Source: Larix kaempferi
Taxonomy: Eukaryota > Streptophyta > Pinopsida > Pinales > Pinaceae
Direction: 5' to 3'
DNA length: 64,000 bases
Assembly: GCA_027924585.1 (NCBI GenBank)
Contig: BSBM01000372.1
Span: 10,213,001 to 10,277,000, forward strand
Positions 43,779 through 55,806 of the stretch are shown here, in pieces; the first letter of the stretch is position 1; each line of letters starts with the position of its first letter. A model generated the notes under the pieces. That model searched no databases, was not told where the DNA came from, and was given only the letters and a program-made list of their open reading frames with translations. A program made the translations under genes and the position numbers.

Positions 43779-46771
43779 TGTTAAATGTTCAGAATTTACT
43801 TCAATCTGATCTAGGATCTTAATTGAGAGAACAACATGTACAGCAAATCTACAGCATATCAATCATGGACACAATAATGCAAGCACACAAGAGACACAGA
43901 GTTTACTTGGGGAAAACCATAAAGGTGAAAAACCCCAATAACTTCCTTAGAAATAGATAGAACAATGATACAACCAGAATACAAGAGATAGTCTTCTCCT
44001 AGCAGCAGATCCTTCTCCTCCACAAGTGTGCCACTCTCCCAAGTGTGAGTGAGATAATAGAATGTGTAGAGTGAGAGAATAGAATGTGTAGAGTGAGAGA
44101 ATAGAATGTGTAAAATGAGAAAGACACACTCTCTATTTATACACTAACTTGACTTGACCTTTACTCAAATAGGTCAGCCTCAACTTAACCACTTAACATA
44201 ATGTTCACTGGGCTGACCCCGACTAGGGTGGTCTAATAACCCTTTGACCCACATGGCCGACCCCCAATAGGGTGGTCTAATAACCTTTTGACCCACATGA
44301 CTTATACAGGGCCGACCCCAACAAGGTGTTCTAATAACCCATCAAGTATAATTTAAGACACTTACAATATAAATGATGAAACTTCCGTATAGAGGAATAA
44401 TAACATCTCTATAGGAATACAATATACATATATGTGAAATACATTCCGAAGTTACATATACATCAACACTCCCTCTTAACCAGGAAGGTATTTCTCGACA
44501 TAGGTCTTCTAGCACAAGTCATCTTCTCTGGATCATCGTCACTGCTGCTGCTATCTCAAGCAATGGAATGTTGTACAGTTCCATAGGCCACTTACCCATG
44601 TATATTAGTAGTGTATTGTTCATCAATGCAACTATTCTAATATGCATAATACACAACCTAATTCTAGGAACATCAGTATATACATTATTGAACAGTATTA
44701 TGTAAGAAATGACAATTCAAATACTTATCTTTATTTGGTTGCACAGTGGACTCCCTCTGAATCTTTGCAACTCCATTCTGATGTGGATTGTGAGAAGTGG
44801 TCAACTCCCTCTGAATATCTGCATCCTTGCATAAACTACTAAAATGTGCTCTTTGCTTTCTTGCAGGAGCAACTGGAGTGTGCTCCCTCTTGATCTTTGC
44901 TTCCTGGATTACCTGTCCATGAACTTACATCCATCCTTAATCACTATGCATGCTTATTAGTATCATAATTGTGTTATCCTTGAGGTCTCATACATAATCA
45001 CACATTTATTAGTGTAATCTTAATACTATCAAAACACAATAGTCTTAAACATGTATAGTCATGATCATTCACAGATAATAAACATTAGTATTCAAGGTTT
45101 CAAAGAAGTCTTTTTTTACTCATGCATATTCTTATTTGATCATAGGACTCTTCTGATTAGTTAAATCATCAATGCATAAACCTGTGATTACTCAAACCTA
45201 TACCTTCATGATTCTTCTGGTTAGTCATATCATCAATTATGGTAAGAAACATAATATGTATACAGCCATGACTATTCAAACCTATGACTTCATGAATAAT
45301 CATTATCAATAACACAACAGTATAAGATCCTTACACAAGGTAGGATTCTAGCTTGATATAGCAAAAACATACCTGGATTAGCATGCTAGCTAGATATGTC
45401 TAACATACCTGCATAATGTCTTCTGGTTCTCTTCAGTGACTTGTGCTAGTAACCTGCATGTCTCATAAGTTAACCATTGTAGAACCAAGTTATACATACC
45501 TTGAAAGTAGATCTTCTATGTGATCCATGACAATGGATGAATCTTTGTCTTCATGTCACCATGAGCATATGTTCTTGAAGTAGAACATGATTTGACTTTC
45601 TTGGTGTACCTTTTGTGTTAGAAAACAACATAAACTTCATACAACATCACAATGCATTAGTACAATCATAAATGTCAAAACCTTAATCAATGAATATCTT
45701 CTATTAAGGTGATACGACAAGCCCAGTAATTAATCAAGATTGTACTGTAATGATATGAAGACAAACATATGATAAACTTAACCATGAAACATACCTGTAA
45801 GCCATACATGTCAAGATTGCTTGTAATCTTCTTATGGAAGGCCTTAGCCTCATCTCCCTCTGAGATAGGAACTTCTTCACTTATGCAGGTGACCAATCCA
45901 TCTTCTTCTAGGATCAACCCAATCCACTTGATTTGCAAGAACTGGACCTGGAGTTGGATTAGGGTTTGTCAAAGAAACCCCAAAAATTCAAACTTTGAAT
46001 TTCAAACTTCCAAAGGGATAGAAATATGCGCCCTGATGAGCTGATCAAGTTGGTATATTCAAAATTTGAAAACTGCAAAGTTTCACCCCTCAAAATTGCC
46101 TTTTAGATTTCTAAATTCACTAGGGAGGACCCTGAATTAGGGTTTGAGTTTCCTGAAGCTTCACCCAACCAAAAAATCTAATCTTGGTCTCTAAATTTCT
46201 ATTTTGATGAGTAGCATCCATCCGTGGTCTCCAATTACAAAAATTCCAACTTTCTTCCAAGCCCTAAATTCTGGAAGCCATGAATGAAGGTACTCAAAAA
46301 TAATTATGTTTTGATAGAAATATGTACCTGATTGTTTCTAGTGTAACTACGAACTTTTTGATCCACAGGGTCTGAAAAACGTTTCTAAGATAACTTGACC
46401 TGTTATATTTCCATCCCGACAGGTCTGACCTCAATTGGATTCTCTGAGAGACAGTTATGCCAAGTGTCGCAACGTGACCTGTTTATGGGATAATACAGGA
46501 GAGCGAACTTGTACGGAGTGCCACGTGTCACTGTTTCAACTTCGGAATCTAAATTTTTTTCCTGAGATAGCCCGACCTGTTATCTTTCCATCGCGACAGG
46601 TCTTACCTCAATTAGATTCTCTGAGAGAGATTTATTCCAAGTGTCGAAACGTGACCTGTTTATGGGATAATACAGGAGAGCGAACTTGTACAGCATGCCA
46701 CGTGTCACTGTTCAACTTCGGCCTCTGAAAATGTTTCCTGAGATAGTACAGTCTGTGTACTACCTATCACC
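43779..46771 (-). mobile_element. E4 remnant in copy B
   Basis: It keeps the 3' LTR (43779-44468), the polypurine tract, 90 bp of the 3' region, then jumps at 44559 to sequence equal to 25005 of copy A (integrase relic, gag start at 45687-45938, 177-bp leader repeats) and ends at 46771. The 5' LTR, primer site, both minisatellites, RT and RNase H are gone. TSD TGTTG survives only on the left (43774-43778). Confidence 0.93.
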
Positions 46772-47419
46772 ACTCCCTCCTATGGAAGCAGTAACTATTT
46801 TCTCACCTTCATTGATGATATCTCAAGGTATTGTTGGTTGTATTTTCTCAAGCAAAAATTTGAAGTTTTCCAATGTTTCAAAGTTTTCAAGAACTGTGTG
46901 GAGAAATTTAGTGGGAGAACCATGAAGGTATTGAGTACTGATAATGGAAGGGAGTATGTCAATAAGGAAACTCAGCAGCTCTGTGAAGAGCATGGCATCC
47001 AAATGAAACATTTTATTCCCTACACACCTTAGCAAAATGGTGTTGCGGAGTGCAAGAATAGAGCACAGAAGGAGATGGCCACTTGCATGATGGAGGCTAA
47101 GCATTTGTCTCCAAATATATGGGTTGAAGCTATGAATTGTGTTGCATGTGTTCAGAATAGATCACCACATAAATCCTTGTAAAATATGACTCCATATGAT
47201 GCTTGGATGGGCCACAAGCCAAATGTTTCTCATTTCAGGGTGTTTGGCTCAAAGGCTTGGGCTAGAATTCCTCCAGAGAAGAGAAAGGCCTTGCAGCCCC
47301 AAATCAAGGATTGAATCATGGTTGGATATGTGGAAGATGCAAAGGGATACAAGCTATTTGACCCATCCTCTCTCAAAACATTCATTGAAATAAGTGTCCA
47401 ATTTGAAGAAGAATAGCCC
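46772..47419 (+). pseudogene. E3 integrase, copy B (amino end deleted)
   Basis: It begins abruptly at the deletion junction with PSYGSSNYFLTFIDDISRYC, lacking the HHCC domain. VLSTDNGREYVNKETQQLCE is open where copy A has a stop (CAG versus TAG), and the downstream NGVAECKNRAQKE and WMGHKPNVSHFRVFGSKAWA blocks match. Stops in YTP-stop-QNG and after QIKD are shared. Confidence 0.9.
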
Positions 47420-48307
47420 ATGCAAGCTACAGAACAAGGTGAAGGGGAATGCTCATATCCTCTTCTTGATGATGATGTAAGTGATTTCTGTTTCTCTAGT
47501 ATTTCTGATTCTGATATTGTTGATGATGATGATGATATGGATTCTGATCATGACCCTCCCTCAAGGCACAAGTGGGATGAGAAAACAATACAAGCTGCTG
47601 GTGAGCTTGTTGGAGACCCTCAAGATCCTAGGAAAACTAGATCTCAGTTTCACAATTCTTTTGCATGTTGTGATTCTGCTCTGAGTGGTAGATGTTTTTT
47701 TATGGTTGGATCTGATCCACAATCATACTCAGAATCATCTAAATACCCAAGGTGTAAAACCTCCATGCAAGAAGAGATGAACTCCCTCCATGAGAACAAA
47801 ACTTGGGATTTGGTCCCTCTTCCTCCCAAGAGGAAACTAGTGCAATGCAAATGGGTTTAGAGAACCAAAGTAGCATCTGATGGATCTGATATAAATTATA
47901 AGGCTAGGTTGGTGGCTAAGGTTTACTCTGAGGTCCAAGGAGTGGACTATACAAATACATTTGCACCAGTGGCAAAGATGGACTCCATAAGACTAGTTTT
48001 GGCCATTGGAGCTTCCAAGCGATGGGAGGTTCATCACATGGATGTGAAGAGTGCATTTCTTCATGGGAATATGAATGAGAAGATCTATATTTATCAGCCT
48101 GAAGGATTCATTTCTTATCATACACTTGTGTTCAGGTTGAAGAAGTCACTCTATGGGCTCAAACAAGCTCCTAGAGCTTGGTATGACAAAATGGACAATT
48201 TTCTGCTATCTTTGAGCTTTGAGAGATGTAAGACTGATCCTAATGTCTATATGCACCATGTTAGTGACATGATATTGATCATAGTATTGTATTTTGATTA
48301 CTGGTAG
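47420..48307 (+). pseudogene. E3 reverse transcriptase, copy B
   Basis: An open frame from 47420 covers the acidic linker and RT start (EEMNSLHENKTWDLVPLPPK) without the frameshift of copy A, but has a stop after CKWV (TAC to TAG). The frame resumes at 47909 with MDVKSAFLHGNMNEKIYIYQ and SLYGLKQAPRAWYDKMDNF, ending in the same broken LYFD lesion at the YVDD site. Confidence 0.9.
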
Positions 48308-48960
48308 CTGCACCAAAGAGTTGGTTTCATTAAAGGTTGCATTGCACAGTGCATTTTCCATGACCGATCTAGGATTGTTGAAACAATTTTTGGGTTTGGA
48401 AATTAATCAACTGTGGATGGGATCTATATCTCGCAATCAAGATATGCTTCAGATATGTTTCATAAGTTCAATATGGTTGAATTTAAGCCTGCAAAATTTC
48501 CATTCCTTTCGATATTTAAGCTAAGTGAATGGGGTTCTTCCCCACTAGTTGACAGGTCACTGTATAGACAACTATTTGGGAGCTTGTTGTATCTCACACA
48601 CTCTCAACCAGATTTTTCTTATGATGTTGGGGTTGTTGCAAGGCACATGCAAAAGCCTCATGAGTTCCATTGGAATTTATCCAAGAGGAACTTCATTATG
48701 TACAGGGTACTAAGCATTTTGGTATCCACTATGCAACTGGTTCATCTCTTGAACTAGTTGGTTTTACGGAATTTTATTGGGATGGTGATAGTTCTGATCA
48801 GAAGTCAACTTCTGGTGATGTGTTTATGATTGCACATGGTCCCATTTGTTGTTCAAGCAATAAGTATCACACCATATCCTTATATTCAGCTGAGGCCGAA
48901 TACAGGGGAGCAATGAATGCAACTACACAATGTGTGTGGTTGCAAGATATTCTTGGATAA
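48294..48960 (+). pseudogene. E3 RT end and RNase H, copy B
   Basis: The same three overlapping frames as copy A (MTDLGLLKQFLGLEI; SLYRQLFGSLLYLTHSQPDF; YVQGTKHFGIHYATGSSLEL; SLYSAEAEYRGAMNAT). The frame breaks are shared, so they predate the duplication. Confidence 0.88.
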
Positions 48961-49406
48961 TTTGGCATTGTGTTTGATTCACCCGCAGTCATTTGGTGTG
49001 AAAATCAAAGCACAATCAAGATCTCCACTGATCTAGTACAGAGATAGAGGACCAAGCACATAGATATTCACATGAACTACATTCGAGGCTTGGTGCATGA
49101 CCAGATCATATCATTACAGTATTTCCCTTCTGCTGAGAAAACTGCTGATATCTTCACCACGTGTTTTACTGAGAAGACCTTCACTTACGTTAGATCACTC
49201 CTTGGGATGAGTGATACATGGTGAATATTGGTGTATTTTCATATATTCCACATGCCCATTTTTTAGGGAAGGTTTTATTTCCCGTGTGGTTTTTCTTCTT
49301 TCCTTGGTTACATGGAAAAATAAATTTTATGTTGTAAAAGGTGACTTGAGCCTTAGTTTCCAAGGCCTTATTTTGATATTCCACTAAGTCTAGCTTATGG
49401 GGGGGT

Positions 49407-50211
49407 TGTTAGAGAAATATTATAACTTATTACCTTAATAATTAATTAATTGATGGTTATTAGGTGCTAAAATGGTTAATGATTACATCCCTAGGTGTGA
49501 ACAATGTTATTATAAGTTGGCTAGAAATTGTCTGGGCTAGTATGAACTAGATCACAATGTATGGGCCAAAGTATGAGCCAAAGTATGGGCCAAGGGAGGT
49601 CAAAGTAGCTTTTGGTCGCTAACCCACATGCATTTATTTCCTCCGACATGCCTAAGGCGCCATCCTTCCATGTTTTGTGGATCTGGTTTGACCATAGGCG
49701 CCCATGCATTGAACCTAGTCATTTACCCCTCTTTTGGCTATTTTTGGCATATCCTAGCCTACCTAACTTCCACCCAACCATCTCCTTCACATGTGTGAGC
49801 TCCATCTTGGTTCCCCATGCTTACCCAATGTTCACATGCACAATTCGAACCTCTTTGGGATATTTTGGAAACCATTTGGTCAACCTGGGGGGATTGGGAT
49901 AAATCTAAGCTAACTAAGTGTGGACACTCCAAGCACATCCTATTTCTTCCTATTGTTATATACTAATGATCAAAACTCATTATTGGGTTGGAATGTTAAT
50001 AGAATTTGATATTTTATCATTTGTGTATCCTGATTTTTTATCATTTGTTTTGTAATTTGATCATTTGTTCTAATATTTGATCAATTGTTCCGAGTTTTGA
50101 TCATTTGTTTTTCCATAAATATATATGCACTTGTTTCTTTCATAATATGTCAAATATTTCAACTGTGAGGTATCCATAGTAGCTAGATCCTATTGTGTTA
50201 TATATTTTACA
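49407..50211 (+). repeat. E3 3' LTR, copy B
   Basis: 805 bp, TG...CA bounded, followed by TGGAG (50212-50216). Confidence 0.95.
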
Positions 50212-50216
50212 TGGAG

Positions 50217-50755
50217 GAATTGCCATATGTTAAATAACAATTTTGAAAAATTTTCGTTTTGGAATTTTCATTTACATGGATTTTTAATTAAGGGAATTAT
50301 AAAAATTTATATTTTTTTTAAGGATATGAGGCAACAATGAATATTTGGATGCCTATGTTTCCAATCCTACTTTCTCTTCTAATTCACCCTCCACTTCCAT
50401 GTTAGAAGCCCTGAACGCTCGAGTGTTTTGGTTGAACTCGACCAATGAACAATGGATGCAAAGTGCGGAAACAACCTATTTTTGTCTTTTAATATATTAA
50501 CAGGAATGCGCGAGTATTATATAATTCATAATGCTCGCACTTTATGTATGTCTATAACGCTTGCACATTTTGATTTCATATCCTGCGTGTTAAGTGACGT
50601 GGCAGGATCGGGCCTGCCCATGCATAGTTCAAAGAAACGCTCACGCGTTTTCCTTTCACTAAACTTTAGCATGTTTTATGAAAGCACGATTGCATCTAAA
50701 AAGTCCCTCAACTTCGTGCGAGTGCCCTAAGGCGTATTGATTTTAATTTTTAGGT
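50217..50755. other. Original right flank, no gene
   Basis: It matches 32001-32397 up to 50613 and then continues into sequence present only once in the window. AT-rich, with no coding or repeat structure that I recognise. Confidence 0.6.
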
Positions 50756-51240
50756 TATAAGTTATAAACCACTTTTGTATTTGCTCAATATTTCTCCCAG
50801 ATTCTCTAGAAATGTTGCACCCCCATACTTCACAATCATATAAGATAATCGAGATGACAAGAATTTCAAAGAGGATTTTTTTTTTTCCCACATAACCAGG
50901 TTGGATGATTTACAATTATTTTCAAGACCAAAATAAGCTTTCCATCCTCCATTAATCATTTTCTCATTACTATGGTTCTAATTGAGTTTGTGATGAATAT
51001 CAATTTCAAGATATTTGTAAGAAGTCACTTCCTTCAGTTTACTGTTATCATAAATAAAATTTGCGTACTTGTCTTTCTTATATTTTATAACCATAACTTT
51101 TGTCTTGTCGGTGTTAACAGTCATACCCATGTTAGAGCAGAAATCTTTGAGAATTCTTAATTGTTTATCGAGATCAAAGAGACACCTTTCCATAAGAACA
51201 ATATCATCAGCATAAAGAAGGAGGATGATAACTATCCTAG
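50756..51240 (-). pseudogene. LINE reverse transcriptase fragment
   Basis: The minus strand starts with ILLLYADDIVLMERCLFDLD, containing the RT catalytic YADD (51203-51214), then GMTVNTDKTKVMVIKYKKDK and EVTSYKYLEIDIHHKL, and after a gap MINGGWKAYFGLENNCKSSN and FLENLGEILSKYKSG. This is the palm/thumb end of a plant non-LTR retrotransposon RT. The frame breaks between the two pieces (near 50965). The fragment ends at 51240 where gypsy LTR sequence begins, so the LINE is truncated on its 5' side. Confidence 0.85.
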
Positions 51241-51876
51241 CTAAGATCGTGTCGAAAAATCCTACTTCTTCTAAACATCTTTCTAGTTTATCGATGTTTA
51301 TATTAATAATCTTTCGTTCTAGTTATGCTATTTTCATACTCTTTTTGGGAATGTGTTGGTTAACATTTGGTATCAGAGCTTGGATGCTTCCAAAACAAGT
51401 CATCTTGTGAATCTCGCTATATCATTTTTTATATTTAGATAATGAAACTCGAAAACCATATAGAAAATAGGTCAAAATACCTGTAGTAAAAATTTTGGAT
51501 CCTGACCCATTATAGGTTCAGACTTATGCCATCAAGAATTTAGGGTTCCTGACTATCCCAAAAGCTGAACTCAAACAGGTGTTCTATGGAAAAATTTTAT
51601 ATATGGAGCATGCAAGATCCAAATTCAGTGAGACCAGTTGCATCAGAAATAAGACTAACCATAGTATCTTTGGTAGCATTTTCATAATCAGATTTAAAAA
51701 CTTGGATATGTGGCATGTCGTACACTCTCTCTCTTCTAAAAATACCAAAATTAACAAGTGTTGGGTAATTTATCACAACTTTTATTTGGCACATCCAAAT
51801 TCAACGAGACCTATGGCATTGGAAATAAGAAATATTAGGCTACCACAAGCTGATATTTTGGACTCAAAGAGGCCTA
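51241..51876 (+). mobile_element. Gypsy element 5' end: LTR tail, primer site and leader
   Basis: TGGTATCAGAGC at 51368-51379 is a perfect initiator-methionine tRNA type primer site preceded by ...GGTTAACA, a normal LTR end. The LTR itself is cut at about 51240 by the LINE fragment. Leader DNA follows without open frames that make sense. The coding region downstream (52100-53157) is a gypsy gag. Confidence 0.65.
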
Positions 51877-52099
51877 AATTTTAGGGTTTCTTCAGTTAGA
51901 TATCAGTCTTCAAATCAGGGTTGGAAAAATGTATGCCATTTTAAATTTTGAAATAATTTTTAGTAGAAGGATCTATTTGAGGTGAACCGAAGGTGTGATA
52001 TATATTTTTATTGTTCAAAATTCCACCAAAAGGCAGTGAAAAAAATCGCATTCCACTCAAAACACCAAAGGATTCGTGCTTGACTTATGATGAAAGTGA

Positions 52100-53157
52100 G
52101 GACATTTCTTCTAGGTGTCCAATTTGGAAGATATGATTAAAGGGACTGTGAACATGGTTTATGTAGTTAACTTGGAAAATAAGAAAGCTAGTAAAGAGAA
52201 ACTTCAATATGTATATTTCATACACATTCTTCTACTCAAGAAGAGGATAAGGAGCAAAAGGAGGACTTATTCCAGGCACGTATTTAGAAAATTGAAAAAC
52301 AGTTTGAGAATAAGAGGTTTGGGTCCCCAAAATCTAATGATCCACTACATCATCACGGGTTCAACTCAAGTCTAATGAACTACTTTATTCCCAATATTGA
52401 CATGAGAAATTTCGATGTCAATGATCCAATAACATGGATATTCTAGATGGGTCAATTCTTTGATCTACACCAAGTGCCAACATTGCAAAAGGTAACTATT
52501 GCATCATTATAGTTAGATACTGGTCAGTTTGTATGGTACCAATGGCTTTGTGACTGTAAAAATGACTATGTTATCTCTTGGTCTATATTCACGGAAGAAT
52601 TGATTACACATTATGGTGATATTAATAGAAACAGTTGTTTTAGTCAGTTGATAAATCTCAAACAAAAGCGTCCAGTTACAGAGCACATCAAGCCATTTCA
52701 GAAGTTAAGTCTTAGAGTGAAGAATATTTCATAAGATAATTTGTTGGACCTATTTATGGGCACTTTAAAAGATAATATTCAACATGAGATACGTATCATT
52801 GAACCTAAATCATTGGAGAATGCTTTTAGTCTGGAAAGGAAAATTGAAAGTAAAAATATGGCAATGACTACTAGAAGGACCACCTCCAACACATATCGAG
52901 AAAATAATGTTCCTTCTTCTAACCCACCTCAAAGGTTGAAAGAAAGAAGAGAAAAAATGATATGCTTTAATTGTGACAACAAGTATAGTAAGGGACATAA
53001 GTGCGGTGAGAAGAAATTATTCTACATAGATTGTGAAGAGGAAGAAGCAAAAGAACGGGAACCATATCAAGCTGGAGAAATAGAAGAGATTTCTTTTGAA
53101 GAGATCACTCCCACCGTATCATGTCATGCATTGGTTGTAATTAGCACTCCTCAAACA
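52100..53157 (+). pseudogene. Ty3/gypsy gag, copy 1
   Basis: The plus strand gives NYFIPNIDMRNFDVNDPITW, FFDLHQVPTLQKVTIASL, QFVWYQWLCDCKNDYVISWS (capsid domain of the Retrotrans_gag family), LLDLFMGTLKDNIQHEIRI, then zinc knuckle CFNCDNKYSKGHKC (52963-53004) and SCHALVVISTPQT before protease. Stops occur after TWIF, in IASL and in NIS. The 3' end is cut at about 53158 where LINE sequence of opposite strand begins. Copy 1 has lost a short block before the knuckle that copy 2 keeps. Confidence 0.88.
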
Positions 53158-53331
53158 AAACTTGTAGAGGTTACACAACCCATGATCTAGTTTGTAGCCT
53201 CTAGGCTCAATCCTATCTGTAAAAGCACTAGTCTCGTAAAAGGAATATGAGACTTTATCATATTCTTTAACCAAATCAAGTATTAAAATCAGAGAGTTCA
53301 GCTTCTTTAACTTAATAGAGTGCAATCTTTC
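53158..53331 (-). pseudogene. LINE RT fragment fused to gypsy gag, copy 1
   Basis: On the minus strand LHSIKLKKLNSLILILDLVK then EYDKVSYSFYE is the RT block with the first catalytic Asp (LxLDLxKAYD in relatives), followed out of frame by SLEATN and IMGCVTSTNF-like codons. The same piece continues much further in copy 2 (to 56045). Confidence 0.82.
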
Positions 53332-53341
53332 GAGAGAATTC

Positions 53342-53600
53342 GATCGTAAATGCACTTATAAAGAGAAAATCATGTTGAATTCCTGTCGACGTTAAACTTG
53401 ACACATTGGAAGGACGCCCACTGGCAGCACTTCACACTTTCTTCAACCTTGCTGTGGTCCGGATCGTAAATGCACTTACAAACAGAAAATCATGTTGAAT
53501 TCTTGTCGACATTAAACTTGACACACTAGAAGGGCGCCCACTGGAAGCATGAATTCACACCTTCTTCAACCTTGCTATGGCCCGGATCGTAAATGCTTTA
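53342..53600. repeat. Tandem repeat, 120-123-bp unit, 2.1 copies
   Basis: GATCGTAAATGC occurs at 53342, 53462 and 53585. The unit contains AAATCATGTTGAATTC, TTAAACTTGACACA, GGGCGCCCACTGG and CTTCTTCAACCTTGCT. The array abuts the right end of duplication 2 copy 1. Confidence 0.9.
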
Positions 53601-54308
53601 ATGCACTATGTAAATAGTATGACAACTTGTATATTGAAGCTCCCAAGAAACGTAGCACTGCTCCCAACTTGAAGTACAAGATGATAGAAGTCTTCCACTT
53701 CAAATTCTCATCCTCACTCCCACCATGATCTTCTCCATATTTTGAGTTTATTGCCCGAGAGATACTTTTTTTTTCCTTAAGCTTATCAAAACTTAAAAAA
53801 TTGTGCCACCCAAAGATCGATTGGTACTCCAATTGATAATGATCCACTAACAGGAACAACATAAAGTTCGTTTTTTCGCAAGCATAAAAAGAAGCAGCTC
53901 CTCATAAATCTGAACCCTATTATGACAAAAGTTTGAATGTTCAGAATCATCTGACTTCCTATATAATTAATTTATCGATTCCCGAGTACTCTTTGTTGTA
54001 TTCTCTTACAGTGCCATCTTAAATGAAAGGATCGGATCAATGCTTACAGTTATTTGTGGTGGGTGGATATTCATAGATTATAAATTAAGTGTTTTAAATA
54101 AATTATCTATTACTTGTTTTTTATAATCATAATCACCCATTGTATTGGTAGGACAGAAACTATCAGTTATTTATACTAATTATATAGGTATAATGATAAT
54201 CTCATGTATCATCCGAATTCTCCGAATTCTCATGATCAGCTGAAAGTTTAAAAGATTTCCAATTGTGCTGGTAAACGTGTTCTACTTGACCTTGAAAAGA
54301 GGGGCTGG
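53601..54308. other. Spacer between the duplication 2 copies, no gene
   Basis: AT-rich; a 95-codon minus-strand frame at 53575-53862 has no motif that I recognise. No LTR end is visible at either boundary. Confidence 0.5.
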
Positions 54309-55806
54309 AATTTTAGGGTTTATTCAGTTGGATATCGGTCTTCAAATTAGGGTTGGAAAAAGGTATACCATTTTAAATTTTGAAATAATTTTTAGTAGAA
54401 GGATCTATTTGAGGTGAATCCAAAGTGTGATATATATTTATATTATTCATAATTACACCAAAAGATAGTGGAAAAAATCACATTCCACTCAAAACACCAA
54501 AGAATTCATGCTTAAACTATGATGAAAGTGAGGAAATTTCTTCTAGGTGTCTAAGTTGGAAGATATGATTAAAGGGACTCTGAAAAATGGTTGATTTAGT
54601 TAACTTGGAAAATAAGATGGCTAGTAAAGAGGAACTTCAGTATTTGAAGGTAATTTTGACTAAGATAAGATATATCTTTCATACATATTCTTCTACTCAA
54701 GAAGAGGATAAGGAGAAAAAGGAGGACTTATTCCATGCACATATTGAGAAAATTGAAAAACAGTTAGAGAATAAGAGGTTTGGGTCCCCAAAATCTGATG
54801 ATCCACTACATCATCACGGGTTCAATTCAGGTCCAATGAACTACTTTATTCCCAATATTGACATTAGAAATTTTGATGGCAATGATCCAATAACATGGAT
54901 ATTCTAGATGGATCAATTCTTTGATCTACACCAAGTGCCAACTTTGCAAAAGGTAACTATTGCATCATTATATTTAGATCTTGGTCAGTTTGTATGGTAC
55001 CAATGGCTTTGTGACTGTAAAAAGGACTATATTATCTCTTGGTCTATATTCACCGAAGAATTGATTGCGCATTATGGTGATATTAATAGAAACACTTTAT
55101 TTAGTAAGTTGATAAATCTCAAACAAAAGGGTCCAATTACATAGCACATCAAGCCGTTTCAGAAGTTAAGTCTTAGAGTGAAGAATATTTCATGAGATAA
55201 TTTGTTGGACCTCTTTATGGGAACTTTAAATGATAATATTCAACATGAGATACATATCAATGAACCTAAATCATTGGATAATGCTTTTAGTTTGGAAAGG
55301 AAAATTGAAAGTAAAAATATGGCAATGACTACTAGAAGGACCACCTCCAACACATATTGAGAAAATAATGTTCCTTCTTCTAACACACCTCAAAGGTTGA
55401 CACCTCAATACTGGATGAAAGAAGAGAAAAACATATATGCTTTAATTGTGACAACAAGTATAGTAAGGGACATAAGTGTGGTGAGAAGAAATTATTCTAC
55501 ATAGATTGTGAAGAGGAAGAAGCAAAAGAATGAGAACCATATCAAGCTGAAGAAATGGAAGAGATTTCTTTTGAAGAGATCCCTCCCACCGTATCATGTC
55601 ATGCATTGGTTGTAATTAGCACTCCTCAAACAAAATTTGTAGAGGTTACACAACCCATGATCTAGTTTGTAGCCTCTAGGCTCAATCCTATCTGTAAAAG
55701 CACTAGTCTCATAAAAGGAATATGAGACTTTATCATATTCTTTAACCAAATCAAGTATTAAAATCAGAGAGTTCAGCTTCTTTAACTTAATAGAGTGCAA
55801 TCTTTC
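54309..55806 (+). repeat. Direct duplication 2, copy 2
   Basis: Partner of 51877-53331. It retains about 43 bp more, including sequence upstream of the zinc knuckle and in the early gag. Confidence 0.92.
54587..55632 (+). pseudogene. Ty3/gypsy gag, copy 2
   Basis: Open pieces 54587-54907 and 54908-55144 cover a coiled-coil-like start (MVDLVNLENKMASKEELQYL, IEKIEKQLENKRFGSP) and the capsid block (QFFDLHQVPTLQKVTIASLY, WYQWLCDCKKDYIISW). Stops follow IFTW-type and PIT codons. The zinc knuckle is shifted out of frame by an insertion/deletion, although TPQYW codons lost in copy 1 are kept. The junction to LINE DNA is at about 55633. Confidence 0.87.

Larger units (their letters stand above)
41466..50211 (+). 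mobile_element. E3 copy B, with truncated E4
   Basis: LTRs 41466-42251 and 49407-50211; target duplication TGGAG at 41461-41465 and 50212-50216; primer site 42252-42263. E4 inside has been reduced to 43779-46771, and 0.3 kb of E3 integrase was lost in the same deletion. Confidence 0.95.
32416..50613. repeat. Large tandem duplication, copy B (18.2 kb after deletions)
   Basis: The same order and orientation as 9834-32397. It is shorter because the segments equal to 21975-25005 and 27220-28557 of copy A are missing. Junctions at 44559 and 46770-46771 show only 1 and 2 bp of shared sequence. Confidence 0.95.
51877..53331 (+). repeat. Direct duplication 2, copy 1
   Basis: It matches 54309-55806 from AATTTTAGGGTTT to TGCAATCTTTC, with small indels (offset 2432 at the left, 2475 at the right). 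Both copies contain a gypsy gag fragment joined to the same LINE fragment at the same base. Confidence 0.92.

Noticed and set aside
9834-50613. Assembly duplication artefact
   Set aside because: The copies differ by scattered substitutions, private stops and two deletions, and the junction has a templated insert, all unlike a collapsed or echoed contig. It still deserves a read-level check.
50452-50730. 92-codon plus-strand ORF
   Set aside because: It spans the duplication end at 50613 and is interrupted in the equivalent part of copy A; no motif.
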